Source: Prauserella_A oleivorans (GTDB lineage: Bacteria; Actinomycetota; Actinomycetes; Mycobacteriales; Pseudonocardiaceae). From it: a stretch of DNA of 64,000 nt. The notes beneath the pieces are model-generated. The model was given only the letters and a program-made list of their open reading frames with translations, ran no database searches and was not told the origin of the DNA. Shown here piece by piece: positions 50,642-58,388 of this stretch. How positions within the stretch are numbered: the first letter of the stretch is position 1; every line of letters starts with the position of its first letter. The stretch is from NCBI RefSeq assembly GCF_042685745.1, contig NZ_JBHUNT010000001.1:3844001-3908000 (forward strand). The letters are read 5' to 3'. The position numbers were made by a program, and so were the translations under genes.

Positions 50642-52126
50642 ATGGCTCCCCACCTCCCCCGCCCCCTGCGCCGGGTAGGGCTCCCGGACCGGCATCTGAT
50701 GGCGCGCAGCGCCGCGCTGCCCCACAGCCCCGCGGACGCCGCCCTCCGCATGCTGTCCCGCTCGGCGAACAAAGGCCACCTCTGGTGGGCCGTCGCCGCG
50801 GCCCTGGCCACCAGAAAAGGCCCGGCACGCCGTGGTGCGCTCCGCGGGATCGCCGCCATCGCCGCAGCCAGCGCGAGCGCCAACCTCGTCGCCAAGGAAC
50901 TGTTTCCCCGGCGCCGGCCCGCCGCCGAGCTCGTCCCCGAACACCGCAGGCTCGTCAAGCGGCCGACCTCGTCCTCATTCCCGTCGGGCCACTCAGCCTC
51001 CGCCGCCGCCTTTGTGACGGCTGTCACAATGGAATCGCCCACGGCGGGGCTCGCGCTCCTGCCCCTGGGCGCGGCGGTCGCCTACTCCCGCGTCCACACC
51101 GGCGTCCACTGGCCCACCGACATCGGCGTCGGCGCTCTCATCGGCGTCGCCGCGGCACTCGGCACGCGCCACTGGTGGCCGATCCGCGACGAGCGCCCCG
51201 GCCGCACCGCACACCGGGCCGAGGCGCCCGTGATGATCGACGGCCAAGACATGCTCGCCCTCGTCAACCCCGGATCCGGCGACCCCGGCGACGACCCCAC
51301 CGAGGAGGTCCGCTTCGCCTGGCCGAAGGCCACCATCCTCTACCCCGACCGCGGCATCGACATCCGCACCCAGCTGACCACCGAGATCGCCCGCCGCGAC
51401 GGCCAGGTCCGCGCACTCGGCGTCGCGGGCGGGGACGGCACCGTCGCCGCCGTCGCATCCGTCGCCGCCGACACCGGCCTGCCCCTCGCCCTCATCCCCG
51501 CGGGCACCCTCAACCACTTCGCCCGCGACGTCGGCGTGCGCTCCATGCCCGACGCCGACGCGGCCACCGAACAAGGCGCGGCCGTCGGCATCGACCTCGG
51601 CGAGGTCAAGATCGAGGGCGGCGCCGGCACCCACCACCGGTGGTTCGTCAACACCGCCAGCCTCGGCGGCTACCCGGAAATGGTGCGGCTCCGCGAGAAA
51701 ATCCAGCAACGCCACCCCAAGTGGCCCTCCGCTGTCGTGGCCATGATCCGCGTCCTGCGCCGCGCCCGCCCGCTACCGGTGCGCCTCAACGGGCACTCCG
51801 CGCTCGTGTGGATGGTGTTCGTGGGCAACGGCACGTACGCCCCGAAGGGGTTCTGGCCCAACCGCAGGCCGCAACTCGACACCGGCCTGCTCGACGTCCG
51901 CTACCTGCGTGCCGACGTGCCGTACTCGCGCGCCCGGTTCGTCCTCGCCGCGATTACGAAGACACTGCACGCCAGCCACGTGTACCGGCAACACGACGTG
52001 CCCGCGCTCGACGTGGAACTGCTCGACGGCCACCGCCGAGTCGCCACCGACGGAGAAGTCGGACCGCTCGGCCGGACGTTCCGATTCCGGTCCCGGCCGA
52101 GCGCCCTGACGATCTACCGGCTCTGA
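50642..52126 (+). CDS. PAP2 phosphatase-diacylglycerol kinase fusion protein
   Basis: 494 residues. The N-terminal half is a PAP2 phosphatase with the three-part motif (KELFPRRRPAAE, SSSFPSGHSASAAAF, SRVHTGVHWPTD) in a few hydrophobic helices. The C-terminal half (from about 205) is a lipid kinase (LALVNPGSGDP, LGVAGGDGTVAAVASVA, LIPAGTLNHFARDVG). Both enzymes act on the same phospholipid exchange, removing and adding phosphate. Such fusions occur in several actinobacteria. It is encoded opposite to and between pafA and prcA, interrupting the proteasome genes. Confidence 0.93.
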   Translation: MAPHLPRPLRRVGLPDRHLMARSAALPHSPADAALRMLSRSANKGHLWWAVAAALATRKGPARRGALRGIAAIAAASASANLVAKELFPRRRPAAELVPEHRRLVKRPTSSSFPSGHSASAAAFVTAVTMESPTAGLALLPLGAAVAYSRVHTGVHWPTDIGVGALIGVAAALGTRHWWPIRDERPGRTAHRAEAPVMIDGQDMLALVNPGSGDPGDDPTEEVRFAWPKATILYPDRGIDIRTQLTTEIARRDGQVRALGVAGGDGTVAAVASVAADTGLPLALIPAGTLNHFARDVGVRSMPDADAATEQGAAVGIDLGEVKIEGGAGTHHRWFVNTASLGGYPEMVRLREKIQQRHPKWPSAVVAMIRVLRRARPLPVRLNGHSALVWMVFVGNGTYAPKGFWPNRRPQLDTGLLDVRYLRADVPYSRARFVLAAITKTLHASHVYRQHDVPALDVELLDGHRRVATDGEVGPLGRTFRFRSRPSALTIYRL

Positions 52127-52133
52127 CGCCGAG

Positions 52134-52913
52134 CTACTGGGCGCCGCCGTCGGAGCCGTTCGACGACTCGTCCGGCTTGGCCGCACCGTCACCCGACTCG
52201 GACGACTCCGCGGTACGGCTCGGCAGCAGGGCGTCCAGCGCGGCACCGGTGATCCGGCGGAACTTGCGGCCCGGCCGCTCCCGCTCCAACACGGCGACCT
52301 CGAGCTTGCTCGGCTCGCCGTCCCCGTTGCCGTTGCCCGAGCTGTTGGGCGAGCGGAACGCCTCGGCCGCGACCTTCAACGCCGAGCCGAGGTCCATGTC
52401 GTGCTCGAACGTCTCCTTGAGCTTGGTGCTGATCGCGTCGGTCTGCCCGCCCATCACCACGAACCGCGGCTCGTCGAAGATCGACCCGTCGTAGGTGAGC
52501 CGGTACAGCTCGTCCTCGTCGGCGGTGTCCCCGACCTGCGCGACACAGATCTCCACCTCGAACGGCTTCAACTGTTCGGTGAAGATCGTGCTCAGCGTCT
52601 GCGCGTAGACGTTCGCCAGCGCCCGGGCGCTGACGTCCCGCCGGTCGTACTGGTAACCCTGCAGGTCCACGTGCCGGATGCCGCCACGGCGCAGGCTCTC
52701 GAACTCGCTGTACCGGCCCACCGCCGCGAAGCCGATCCGGTCGTAGATCTCGGAGACCTTGTGCAAGGTGGGCGACGGGTTCTCCGCCACGAACAGCACT
52801 CCACCCCGGTACTTCAGCACCACCACGCTCCGGCCCCGCGCAATACCCTTGCGCGCGAGCTCGGAACGCTCGCGCATCAACTGCTCGGGTGAGGCGTACA
52901 GCGGCATCGTCAC
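52134..52913 (-). CDS. prcA: 20S proteasome alpha subunit PrcA
   Basis: 259 residues. The N-terminal gate segment (MPLYASPEQLMRERSELARKGIARG) and the proteasome fold (VVVLKYRGGVLFVAEN, SEIYDRIGFAAVGRYSEFE) match PrcA, which forms the outer rings docking ARC. The last 50 residues are acidic and Ser/Gly-rich, likely disordered. GTG 52913 has GGAG 9 bases upstream; ATG 52907 is an alternative. It follows prcB by 72 bp and is probably co-transcribed. Confidence 0.97.
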   Translation of the reverse strand: MTMPLYASPEQLMRERSELARKGIARGRSVVVLKYRGGVLFVAENPSPTLHKVSEIYDRIGFAAVGRYSEFESLRRGGIRHVDLQGYQYDRRDVSARALANVYAQTLSTIFTEQLKPFEVEICVAQVGDTADEDELYRLTYDGSIFDEPRFVVMGGQTDAISTKLKETFEHDMDLGSALKVAAEAFRSPNSSGNGNGDGEPSKLEVAVLERERPGRKFRRITGAALDALLPSRTAESSESGDGAAKPDESSNGSDGGAQ

Positions 52914-52985
52914 TGGCGTTGGCTCCGCTCTGCTCGTCGAAATGCTCTGCTCGTCGGGATGCCGGGTGGTCGGGACCCGGCGGGA

Positions 52986-53849
52986 TCAGCTCTGGTACCG
53001 GCTGGGCCGCTCCGCGCGGGCCTGCACGACGGATTCCGCGATGGCCGAGGTCTCCTCGCTCGGCAACTTCACGGCGCCGTGCTCCGCGGTGATCGTCACG
53101 ACCGTCGGGTAGATCTTGCGCACCACATCCGGACCACCGGTCGCGGTGTCGTCGTCGGCGGCGTCGTAGAGCGACTCGATCGCCGCGCGCACAGCGGTGT
53201 CCTGGTCGGCGTCGGGATCGTAGAGCTTCTTCAGCGCCGACTTCGCGAACACCGACCCGGAGCCGATCGCGTGGTAGCCCGCGTTCTCCTCGTACCGGCC
53301 GCCCGTCACGTCGTACGACACGATCCGGCCCGCGCGCTTCGGGTCGTTGGACTCGATGTCGTAGCCGACGAACAGCGGCAGCACCGCCAGGCCCGCCATC
53401 GCCACGTCGAGGTTCGACTTCACCATGGTGGCCAGCTTGTTCGTCTTGCCGTCCAGCGACAGCGAGACGCCCTCGATCTTCTCGTAGTGGGCCAGCTCGA
53501 CCGTGTAGAGCCGCACGAGCTCGAGCGCGATGCCGGCAGTACCGGCGATACCCACGGCCGAGTACGCGTCGGTGATGTAGACCTTCTCCAGATCGCGCGT
53601 GGCGATCATGTTGCCGCTGGTCGCGCGACGGTCACCGGCGATCAGCACGCCACCGTTGAACGTGGACGCCACGATGGTCGTGCCGTGGGGCGGCTCCAGC
53701 GCGCTGCCGGGCGCGAACGACCCCTCGGGACGCTTGCTCGGCAACAGGTCCGGCGCCTGGGCGCGGAGAAAGTCGGTGAAGGACGACGTCGTCGACGACA
53801 GGTATGCGGAGGGCAGCGCGAAGCCCGAGGTGCGCGGAATCTGTTCCAT
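52986..53849 (-). CDS. prcB: 20S proteasome beta subunit PrcB
   Basis: 287 residues. A 56-residue propeptide ends at PPHG, giving the mature N-terminus TTIVASTFNGG with catalytic Thr57; Asp and Lys of the active site lie in GDRRATSG and the KVY/ITDAYSAVGIAGTAG region. Autocleavage of the propeptide and stacking into beta rings give the proteolytic chamber. Downstream of pup by 80 bp, with prcA next. Confidence 0.97.
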   Translation of the reverse strand: MEQIPRTSGFALPSAYLSSTTSSFTDFLRAQAPDLLPSKRPEGSFAPGSALEPPHGTTIVASTFNGGVLIAGDRRATSGNMIATRDLEKVYITDAYSAVGIAGTAGIALELVRLYTVELAHYEKIEGVSLSLDGKTNKLATMVKSNLDVAMAGLAVLPLFVGYDIESNDPKRAGRIVSYDVTGGRYEENAGYHAIGSGSVFAKSALKKLYDPDADQDTAVRAAIESLYDAADDDTATGGPDVVRKIYPTVVTITAEHGAVKLPSEETSAIAESVVQARAERPSRYQS

Positions 53850-53929
53850 GCGTGCTCGTAGTTCCCATCGACGAAGGGGGCAGTACCGAAATGTGATCAG
53901 GAAGCTTAGGCGACGATGCCGTCGGCGCC

Positions 53930-54124
53930 TTACTCGCCGCCCTTCTGCACGTACGCCCGCACGAAGTCCTCGGCGTTCTCCTCGAGCACGTCGTCGATCT
54001 CGTCGAGAATCGTGTCGACATCCTCGCCGAGCTTCTCCCGGCGCTCCTGACCCGCGGGGGCACCACCCTCGACTTCCTCGTCGGAATCCCCGCCGCCGTG
54101 CTTTTCGATCTTCTCCTGAGCCAT
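53930..54124 (-). CDS. pup: Prokaryotic ubiquitin-like protein Pup
   Basis: 64 residues, the standard length. The C-terminal half (DDVLEENAEDFVRAYVQKGGE) is the region recognised by ARC and PafA. It ends Gly-Gly-Glu, so it is directly ligatable by PafA; the Gly-Gly-Gln of mycobacteria needs deamidation first. The N-terminal half is disordered and acidic and starts unfolding of the pupylated complex. GGGAGG is 5-6 bases before the ATG. Gene order dop, pup, prcB, prcA is conserved. Confidence 0.98.
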   Translation of the reverse strand: MAQEKIEKHGGGDSDEEVEGGAPAGQERREKLGEDVDTILDEIDDVLEENAEDFVRAYVQKGGE

Positions 54125-54210
54125 ACTCGCCTCCCGGTGTGGCCGTTGTGTCTAGCCTACCCAGAGCCGCCCCGATTCGGGGCTTTCGTTGATGTACCGG
54201 TGATCTTCAC

Positions 54211-55713
54211 CTACTCCGAACCGGTCAGCGCGTCGACCAGTTCCTCCGCGGTCGCCGCCCGGTCCAGCAGCTCGCCGACGTGCGCCTTCGTGCCCCGCAG
54301 CGGCTCCAGCGTCGGGATCCGCACCAACGACTCCTTGCCGACGTCGAAGATCACCGAATCCCACGACGCGGCGGCGATCGAGGTGGCGTACTTCTCCAGC
54401 GTCCGGCCCCGGAAGTAGGCCCGCGTGTCGGACGGCGGCGTCGTGATGGCCGCCTGCACCTCGTCCTCGCTGACCAGGCGCTTCATCGACCCACGCGTCA
54501 CCAGCCGGTTGTACAGCCCCTTGTCCAGCCGCACGTCCGAGTACTGCAGATCCACCAGGTGCAGGCGCGGCGCGGCCCAGCCGAGCTGGTCGCGCGAGCG
54601 GTACGCCTCGAGCAGGCGGAGCTTGGCGGGCCAGTCCAGCCGGTCCGCGCACTCCTCCGGATCCCGGGCCAGCGCGTCCAGCACTTCGCCCCAGACCCGC
54701 AGGACCTCCTTGGACTGCTCGTCGGCCCCCTCGCGCTCGAGGTGCTCCGCCGCCATCTCGTGGTAGGCGAACTGCAGGTCGAGACCCGTGTACTTGCGGC
54801 CGTTCGCCAGCTCGACCTTCGTCTTCAACGTCGGATCGTGGCTGATCTGGTGCACCGCACGCACCGGCTCGTCGAGCTTGAGGTCGTCGAACCGCACGCC
54901 CGCCTCGATCATGTCGAGCACGAGCGCGGTGGTGCCGAGCTTGAGGTAGGTCGAGTACTCGGCCAGGTTCGCGTCACCGATGATGACGTGCAGCCTGCGG
55001 TACTTGTCGGCGTCGGCGTGCGGCTCGTCGCGGGTGTTGATGATGCCGCGCTTGAGCGTGGTCTCCAGGCCGACCTCGACCTCGATGTAGTCGGCACGCT
55101 GCGACAGCTGGAACCCGGGCTCCTCGCCCTGCGGCCCGATGCCCACGCGACCCGAGCCGGTGATGACCTGCCGGGACACGAAGAACGGAGTCAGCCCCGC
55201 GATCACCGCGGTGAACGGCGTCGACCGCGCCATCAGGTAGTTCTCGTGGGTGCCGTAGCTCGCGCCCTTGCCGTCGACGTTGTTCTTGTACAGCTGCAGG
55301 TGAGGCTGACCCGGCACGGTCGCCGCCCGGATCGCCGCCTGCTCCATCACGCGCTCGCCGGCCTTGTCCCAGATCACGGCGTCGCGCGGGTTGGTGACCT
55401 CGGGAGCGGAGTACTCGGGGTGGGCGTGGTCGACGTAGAGCCGTGCCCCGTTGGTGAGGATGACGTTGGCCGCGCCCAGGTCCTCGACATCACTGTCGTG
55501 ACCCTGCTGGCCCGGCCCGGCCAGGTCGAAGCCACGCGCGTCCCGCAACGGCGACTCCACCTCGTAGTCCCAGCGCGCGCGCCGCGCACGCGGGATGTCC
55601 GCCGCCGCCGCGTAGGCCAGCACGACTTGAGTGGAGGTCAGCACCGGGTTGGCGGTGGCGTCTCCCGGGACCGCGATCCCGTACTCCACCTCGGTTCCCA
55701 TGATCCGCCGCAT
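54211..55713 (-). CDS. dop: Depupylase Dop
   Basis: 500 residues. Metal-binding RIMGTEVEYGIAVPG, nucleophile Asp in RLYVDHAHPEYSAPE, NNVDGKGASYGTHENYLM and IINTRDEPHADADKYRRLHVI parallel PafA. The Dop-loop follows the first block (DARGFDLAGPGQQGHDSDVEDLG), longer and typical of Dop. Because Pup already ends in Glu, its main job here should be removing Pup from substrates. TAGGCT is 6 bases before the ATG. Confidence 0.97.
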   Translation of the reverse strand: MRRIMGTEVEYGIAVPGDATANPVLTSTQVVLAYAAAADIPRARRARWDYEVESPLRDARGFDLAGPGQQGHDSDVEDLGAANVILTNGARLYVDHAHPEYSAPEVTNPRDAVIWDKAGERVMEQAAIRAATVPGQPHLQLYKNNVDGKGASYGTHENYLMARSTPFTAVIAGLTPFFVSRQVITGSGRVGIGPQGEEPGFQLSQRADYIEVEVGLETTLKRGIINTRDEPHADADKYRRLHVIIGDANLAEYSTYLKLGTTALVLDMIEAGVRFDDLKLDEPVRAVHQISHDPTLKTKVELANGRKYTGLDLQFAYHEMAAEHLEREGADEQSKEVLRVWGEVLDALARDPEECADRLDWPAKLRLLEAYRSRDQLGWAAPRLHLVDLQYSDVRLDKGLYNRLVTRGSMKRLVSEDEVQAAITTPPSDTRAYFRGRTLEKYATSIAAASWDSVIFDVGKESLVRIPTLEPLRGTKAHVGELLDRAATAEELVDALTGSE

Positions 55714-55719
55714 GACACC

Positions 55720-55725
55720 AGCCTA
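55720..55725 (-). promoter_or_regulatory. -10 element (TAGGCT) of dop
   Basis: TANNNT 6 bases before the ATG at 55713; leaderless pattern. Confidence 0.5.
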
Positions 55726-55750
55726 CGGGGCTTCGTGGCACGATCACCCG

Positions 55751-56260
55751 GTGGGCGGTGACGAGCTTGTTGCGATCTACGACGAACAAGCACAGGTCGT
55801 GGGGGCCGAAACCCGCGCCGTGATGCGCGCGAACGGCCTCTGGCACGCCGCCGGTGTGGTCCTGGTGCGCTCCGGCGACGGCGGCAGCGTGTACGTCCAC
55901 CAGCGGTCGGCCGGCAAGGACGTGTTCCCGTCCGCGTTCGACTGCTGGGCGGGCGGCGTGGTGGCCGCGGGTGAAACTCCCGCCCGGTGCGCCGAGCGAG
56001 AACTGGCCGAGGAACTGGGCATCCGCGGCGTGTCCCCCGTCCCGTTGTTCCGGTTGACCTTCGAGCAACCACCCGTGCGCTGCCACAACTTCGCCTACGA
56101 GGTCCGCTGGGGCGGCCCGATCACCCACCAGCCCGAGGAGGTCGTCGGCGGCGAGTGGATGTCGCTGGAGCGGCTACGGGCGTGGGCGGAGGATCCGGCG
56201 AGCCCCCTGGTGCCCGACGGCCGCCTCAACGTCCTGGAGTGGTTCCGCCGCTACGGGTGA
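55751..56260 (+). CDS. NUDIX hydrolase
   Basis: 169 residues. The Nudix box GGVVAAGETPARCAERELAEELGI (residues about 68-91) fits GX5EX7REUXEEXGU. The IPP-isomerase-like features (VYVHQRSAGKDVFPSAFDCWAGG) place it in the IDI-like, YfcD-type subgroup. It should hydrolyse a nucleoside-diphosphate-linked compound; the substrate is unknown. GTG 55751 has CACGAT 6 bases upstream, close to a leaderless -10. Divergent from dop. Confidence 0.9.
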   Translation: MGGDELVAIYDEQAQVVGAETRAVMRANGLWHAAGVVLVRSGDGGSVYVHQRSAGKDVFPSAFDCWAGGVVAAGETPARCAERELAEELGIRGVSPVPLFRLTFEQPPVRCHNFAYEVRWGGPITHQPEEVVGGEWMSLERLRAWAEDPASPLVPDGRLNVLEWFRRYG

Positions 56261-56263
56261 CCG

Positions 56264-56878
56264 TCAACCGAGCTTCGCGGCGGCGACCGGGGCCAGCCGC
56301 CGGATCGCCGCCGCGGCCCGCGTGCTGTCCGCGGCGTCGACCTGCACCCCCGAGAGCACCGGACCCGCAGCCAGCAGGACGGTGCACGTACCCCGGGCGC
56401 ACCACGCGCCGTGGGCGTCGACGCCATCCTGGTCGGAGACACCGGGCACGTCGAGCTCGTCACCCGCGCACTGCGTCCGCGCGCGGAGCACATCGGCAGC
56501 CCGGCGGTCGGGATACGTCGTCACCAGCTGGTGCAGCGTGGAGCCCGTCGGGTACTGCCAGTGGTGCTCGACGTGCGCCGAGCCGACCATCGCCAGCGGC
56601 ACGCGGGCCAGGCAGCCGGCCGGCGCGGCAGGCGACGACGCCGGCCGGACGCCCTCCGCGGCGACGTCCTCGTCGGTGAACTCCGCCGCGCGCACGGCCT
56701 CGACGAGTCCGGTCGGCTCCGAGGCGGGGGCGGCGGACGACGCCCGCGGTTCGGGCGAGGGCGGTTCGGCGGCCGGTGTGTCGTCGTAGTAGGTGTCGAG
56801 GTCGTTGGGGCGGTCGGCACACCCCGCCGCCGAAGCCGCCAGTACCGCCAACGCCACCGCGATCCGTGCGCGTCGCAC
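56264..56878 (-). CDS. Putative lipoprotein with C-terminal sensor-like domain
   Basis: 204 residues. Signal peptide RIAVALAVLAASAAGC ends with a lipobox (Cys about residue 20). After a Pro/Ser linker (to about residue 55) comes a domain with paired cysteines (AGCLARVPLAM, RTQCAGDELD, WCARGTCTVLL) and HHWQYPTGSTLHQLV, resembling sensor-domain lipoproteins of actinobacteria. Cell-surface; function unknown. It lies on the dop strand but is separated by the NUDIX gene. Confidence 0.82.
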   Translation of the reverse strand: MRRARIAVALAVLAASAAGCADRPNDLDTYYDDTPAAEPPSPEPRASSAAPASEPTGLVEAVRAAEFTDEDVAAEGVRPASSPAAPAGCLARVPLAMVGSAHVEHHWQYPTGSTLHQLVTTYPDRRAADVLRARTQCAGDELDVPGVSDQDGVDAHGAWCARGTCTVLLAAGPVLSGVQVDAADSTRAAAAIRRLAPVAAAKLG

Positions 56879-56926
56879 CTACCCTCGTCCCCTTCCGGCC
56901 GGCCCGCGAACAGCGCACGACCCTAG

Positions 56927-57865
56927 TCAACGCCAGTCGAGCGATGATCGGTGGGCCCAGTAGTCGGCGGGAGGCTCTCGCAGCTCGGCCAGCGTCTCCA
57001 GCTCCTCGTCGGTGAGCTCCACCGTGGCGGCGGCGAGGTTGGCCTCGAGCTGGGCGGCTCCCGCCGGCCCCAGCAGCACGACGTCCGCCCACGGCTGGGC
57101 ATACGCGGCGGCGAGCGCCACCGCGTCGGATGACACCCCGCGCGTCTCGGCCGTTCGGTGGACAGCCTCGGGCGGCTCCACGGCGAGCCGCCCGTTGGCG
57201 AGGGTCTCCTTGAGCTGGACGAGCACGCCGGCGTCGTGGGCTTCCGCCAGGGCGAGACCGGCCGAGGGCTCCAGCACGTTCCACGTCGACTGCACCGCCG
57301 TGAAAACCGGGGATCCGGCGACCGTCAGCGAGAGCGCTCGCCGGATCGTGTCGGCCTGCGCGGGCCCGGACGTCGAGAAGCCGACGCGGACGCCCTCGGC
57401 GGCCAGTGCGGCGAGCTCCTCCAGCAGCGCCTGGTCGTCGAACAGCGGACTGTCGGCCGTCAGCGAGTGCACCTGGTACAGCGACAGCACGTCGCCGAGC
57501 AGATCCCGGGTCTCCTGCCACTGCCTGCGGAACTGTGTCAGGGAGTGTTCCTTGACCTCGTGGACGGGCGCGTCCAGACGCCAGTCGCCCACGTAGGCGT
57601 AACCCCACTTGCTCGACACCACGACGTCGGTGTGCCCACGGTCGGCCAGCCAGCCGGCGAGGAACTCCTCGGCGCGCCCGTACGAACGAGCCGCGTCGAC
57701 CCGGCGCACGCCCGCCGCGTAGGCACGGTCCAGCACGGCCTCGGTGGCCGCACGCATCGCGTCGACAGTGCGGTCGGCCGGGAGCTCGTCCGTACGGCCG
57801 AGGTTGAGGTAGGCAGGCCTGCCCAGCGCGGCAAGACCCACGGCCGTCCGTGCGATGTTGTCCAT
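56927..57865 (-). CDS. Aldo/keto reductase
   Basis: 312 residues. The family barrel is clear: DAARSYGRAEEFLAGWL carries catalytic Asp and Tyr, VVVSSKWGYAYV the Lys, and YQVHSL the His. Late GFSTSGPAQADTIRRA and VLLGPAGAAQLEANLAA bind the cofactor. An NADPH-dependent carbonyl reductase of unknown substrate. ATG 57865 has TACCGT 7 bases upstream. A 16-bp operator-like sequence (57920-57935) lies upstream and also occurs before the HTH gene, linking the two. Confidence 0.92.
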   Translation of the reverse strand: MDNIARTAVGLAALGRPAYLNLGRTDELPADRTVDAMRAATEAVLDRAYAAGVRRVDAARSYGRAEEFLAGWLADRGHTDVVVSSKWGYAYVGDWRLDAPVHEVKEHSLTQFRRQWQETRDLLGDVLSLYQVHSLTADSPLFDDQALLEELAALAAEGVRVGFSTSGPAQADTIRRALSLTVAGSPVFTAVQSTWNVLEPSAGLALAEAHDAGVLVQLKETLANGRLAVEPPEAVHRTAETRGVSSDAVALAAAYAQPWADVVLLGPAGAAQLEANLAAATVELTDEELETLAELREPPADYWAHRSSLDWR

Positions 57866-57872
57866 GGGATGA

Positions 57873-57878
57873 ACGGTA
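57873..57878 (-). promoter_or_regulatory. -10 element (TACCGT) of the aldo/keto reductase gene
   Basis: TANNNT 7 bases before the ATG at 57865. Confidence 0.5.
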
Positions 57879-57919
57879 GCGGGGGCTGTGGGATCGGGTG
57901 GGGTCGACAATCCCGCGCC

Positions 57920-57935
57920 GTATAGGTCGTTATAC
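57920..57935. promoter_or_regulatory. Operator-like dyad, copy 1
   Basis: GTATAGGTCGTTATAC: perfect 5-bp arms GTATA/TATAC around GGTCGT. It overlaps the stop codon of the HTH gene and lies about 45 bp upstream of the -10 of the aldo/keto reductase gene. Confidence 0.7.
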
Positions 57936-58277
57936 ACCACGCAGGCGCCGGCGCATCAGCTCGAGGAACTGATCGGCCGAGAGAACCTCCCGATGCAGCT
58001 TCTCCAGCCGCGCCGCCGGCGCCCGGACGTACCCCTTGCCGAACACCGGCGCGATCTGTCGCAAGCTCGCCCCCGCTTCCCTGGCGGCCAGCAACGCCCA
58101 GTCGGAGGCGTTCGCGCAGGCCGTCGACGCCTGCCTCAACTCCCCCAGCAGCTCGATGAGCTCGTCGGCCTCGACCTCGCCCGCCCGCACCGCCGCGGCG
58201 GTGTCCTCCAGCCAGGCAAGCACGTCCGCGGCCGTGATCGGCGCCCGTGGTCGACTCTCTCGCAGTTCGTCGTCCAT
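57930..58277 (-). CDS. Small HTH-type protein, probable regulator
   Basis: 115 residues. A helical N-terminus (ITAADVLAWLEDTAAAVRAGEVEADELIELLGELRQA) precedes ALLAAREAGASLRQIAPVFGKGYVRAPAARLEKL, which has the helix-turn-helix layout of sigma4/GntR-like small regulators. No named family is recognised. Its -10 (TACGCT, 58284-58289) is inside one arm of an 8-bp inverted repeat, and a near copy of that core lies before the next gene, an aldo/keto reductase. Autoregulation plus control of the reductase is inferred. Confidence 0.75.
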   Translation of the reverse strand: MDDELRESRPRAPITAADVLAWLEDTAAAVRAGEVEADELIELLGELRQASTACANASDWALLAAREAGASLRQIAPVFGKGYVRAPAARLEKLHREVLSADQFLELMRRRLRGV

Positions 58278-58283
58278 GGCCAC

Positions 58284-58305
58284 AGCGTATAGGACGTTAT
58301 ACGCT
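58284..58305. promoter_or_regulatory. Operator-like dyad, copy 2, overlapping the HTH gene promoter
   Basis: AGCGTATA and TATACGCT, perfect 8-bp arms around GGACGT. The inner 16 bp (GTATAGGACGTTATAC) differ from copy 1 by one base. The left arm is also the -10 hexamer TACGCT (minus strand, 6 bases before the ATG at 58277), so binding would block transcription. Confidence 0.75.
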
Positions 58306-58324
58306 CGCCAAGGGGCGCAAACGC

Positions 58325-58369
58325 ACACGAGGGCGCCCCGATCGCGCTGTGCGACCGGAGCGCCCTCGT
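58325..58369 (-). terminator. Hairpin terminator downstream of arc
   Basis: Perfect 11-bp arms CACGAGGGCGC (58325-58335) and its complement (58359-58369) close a GC-rich 23-base loop, 20 bp after the arc stop codon. No U-tract, as usual here. Confidence 0.75.
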
Positions 58370-58388
58370 GGGACGCGGCGGCCTGGGG

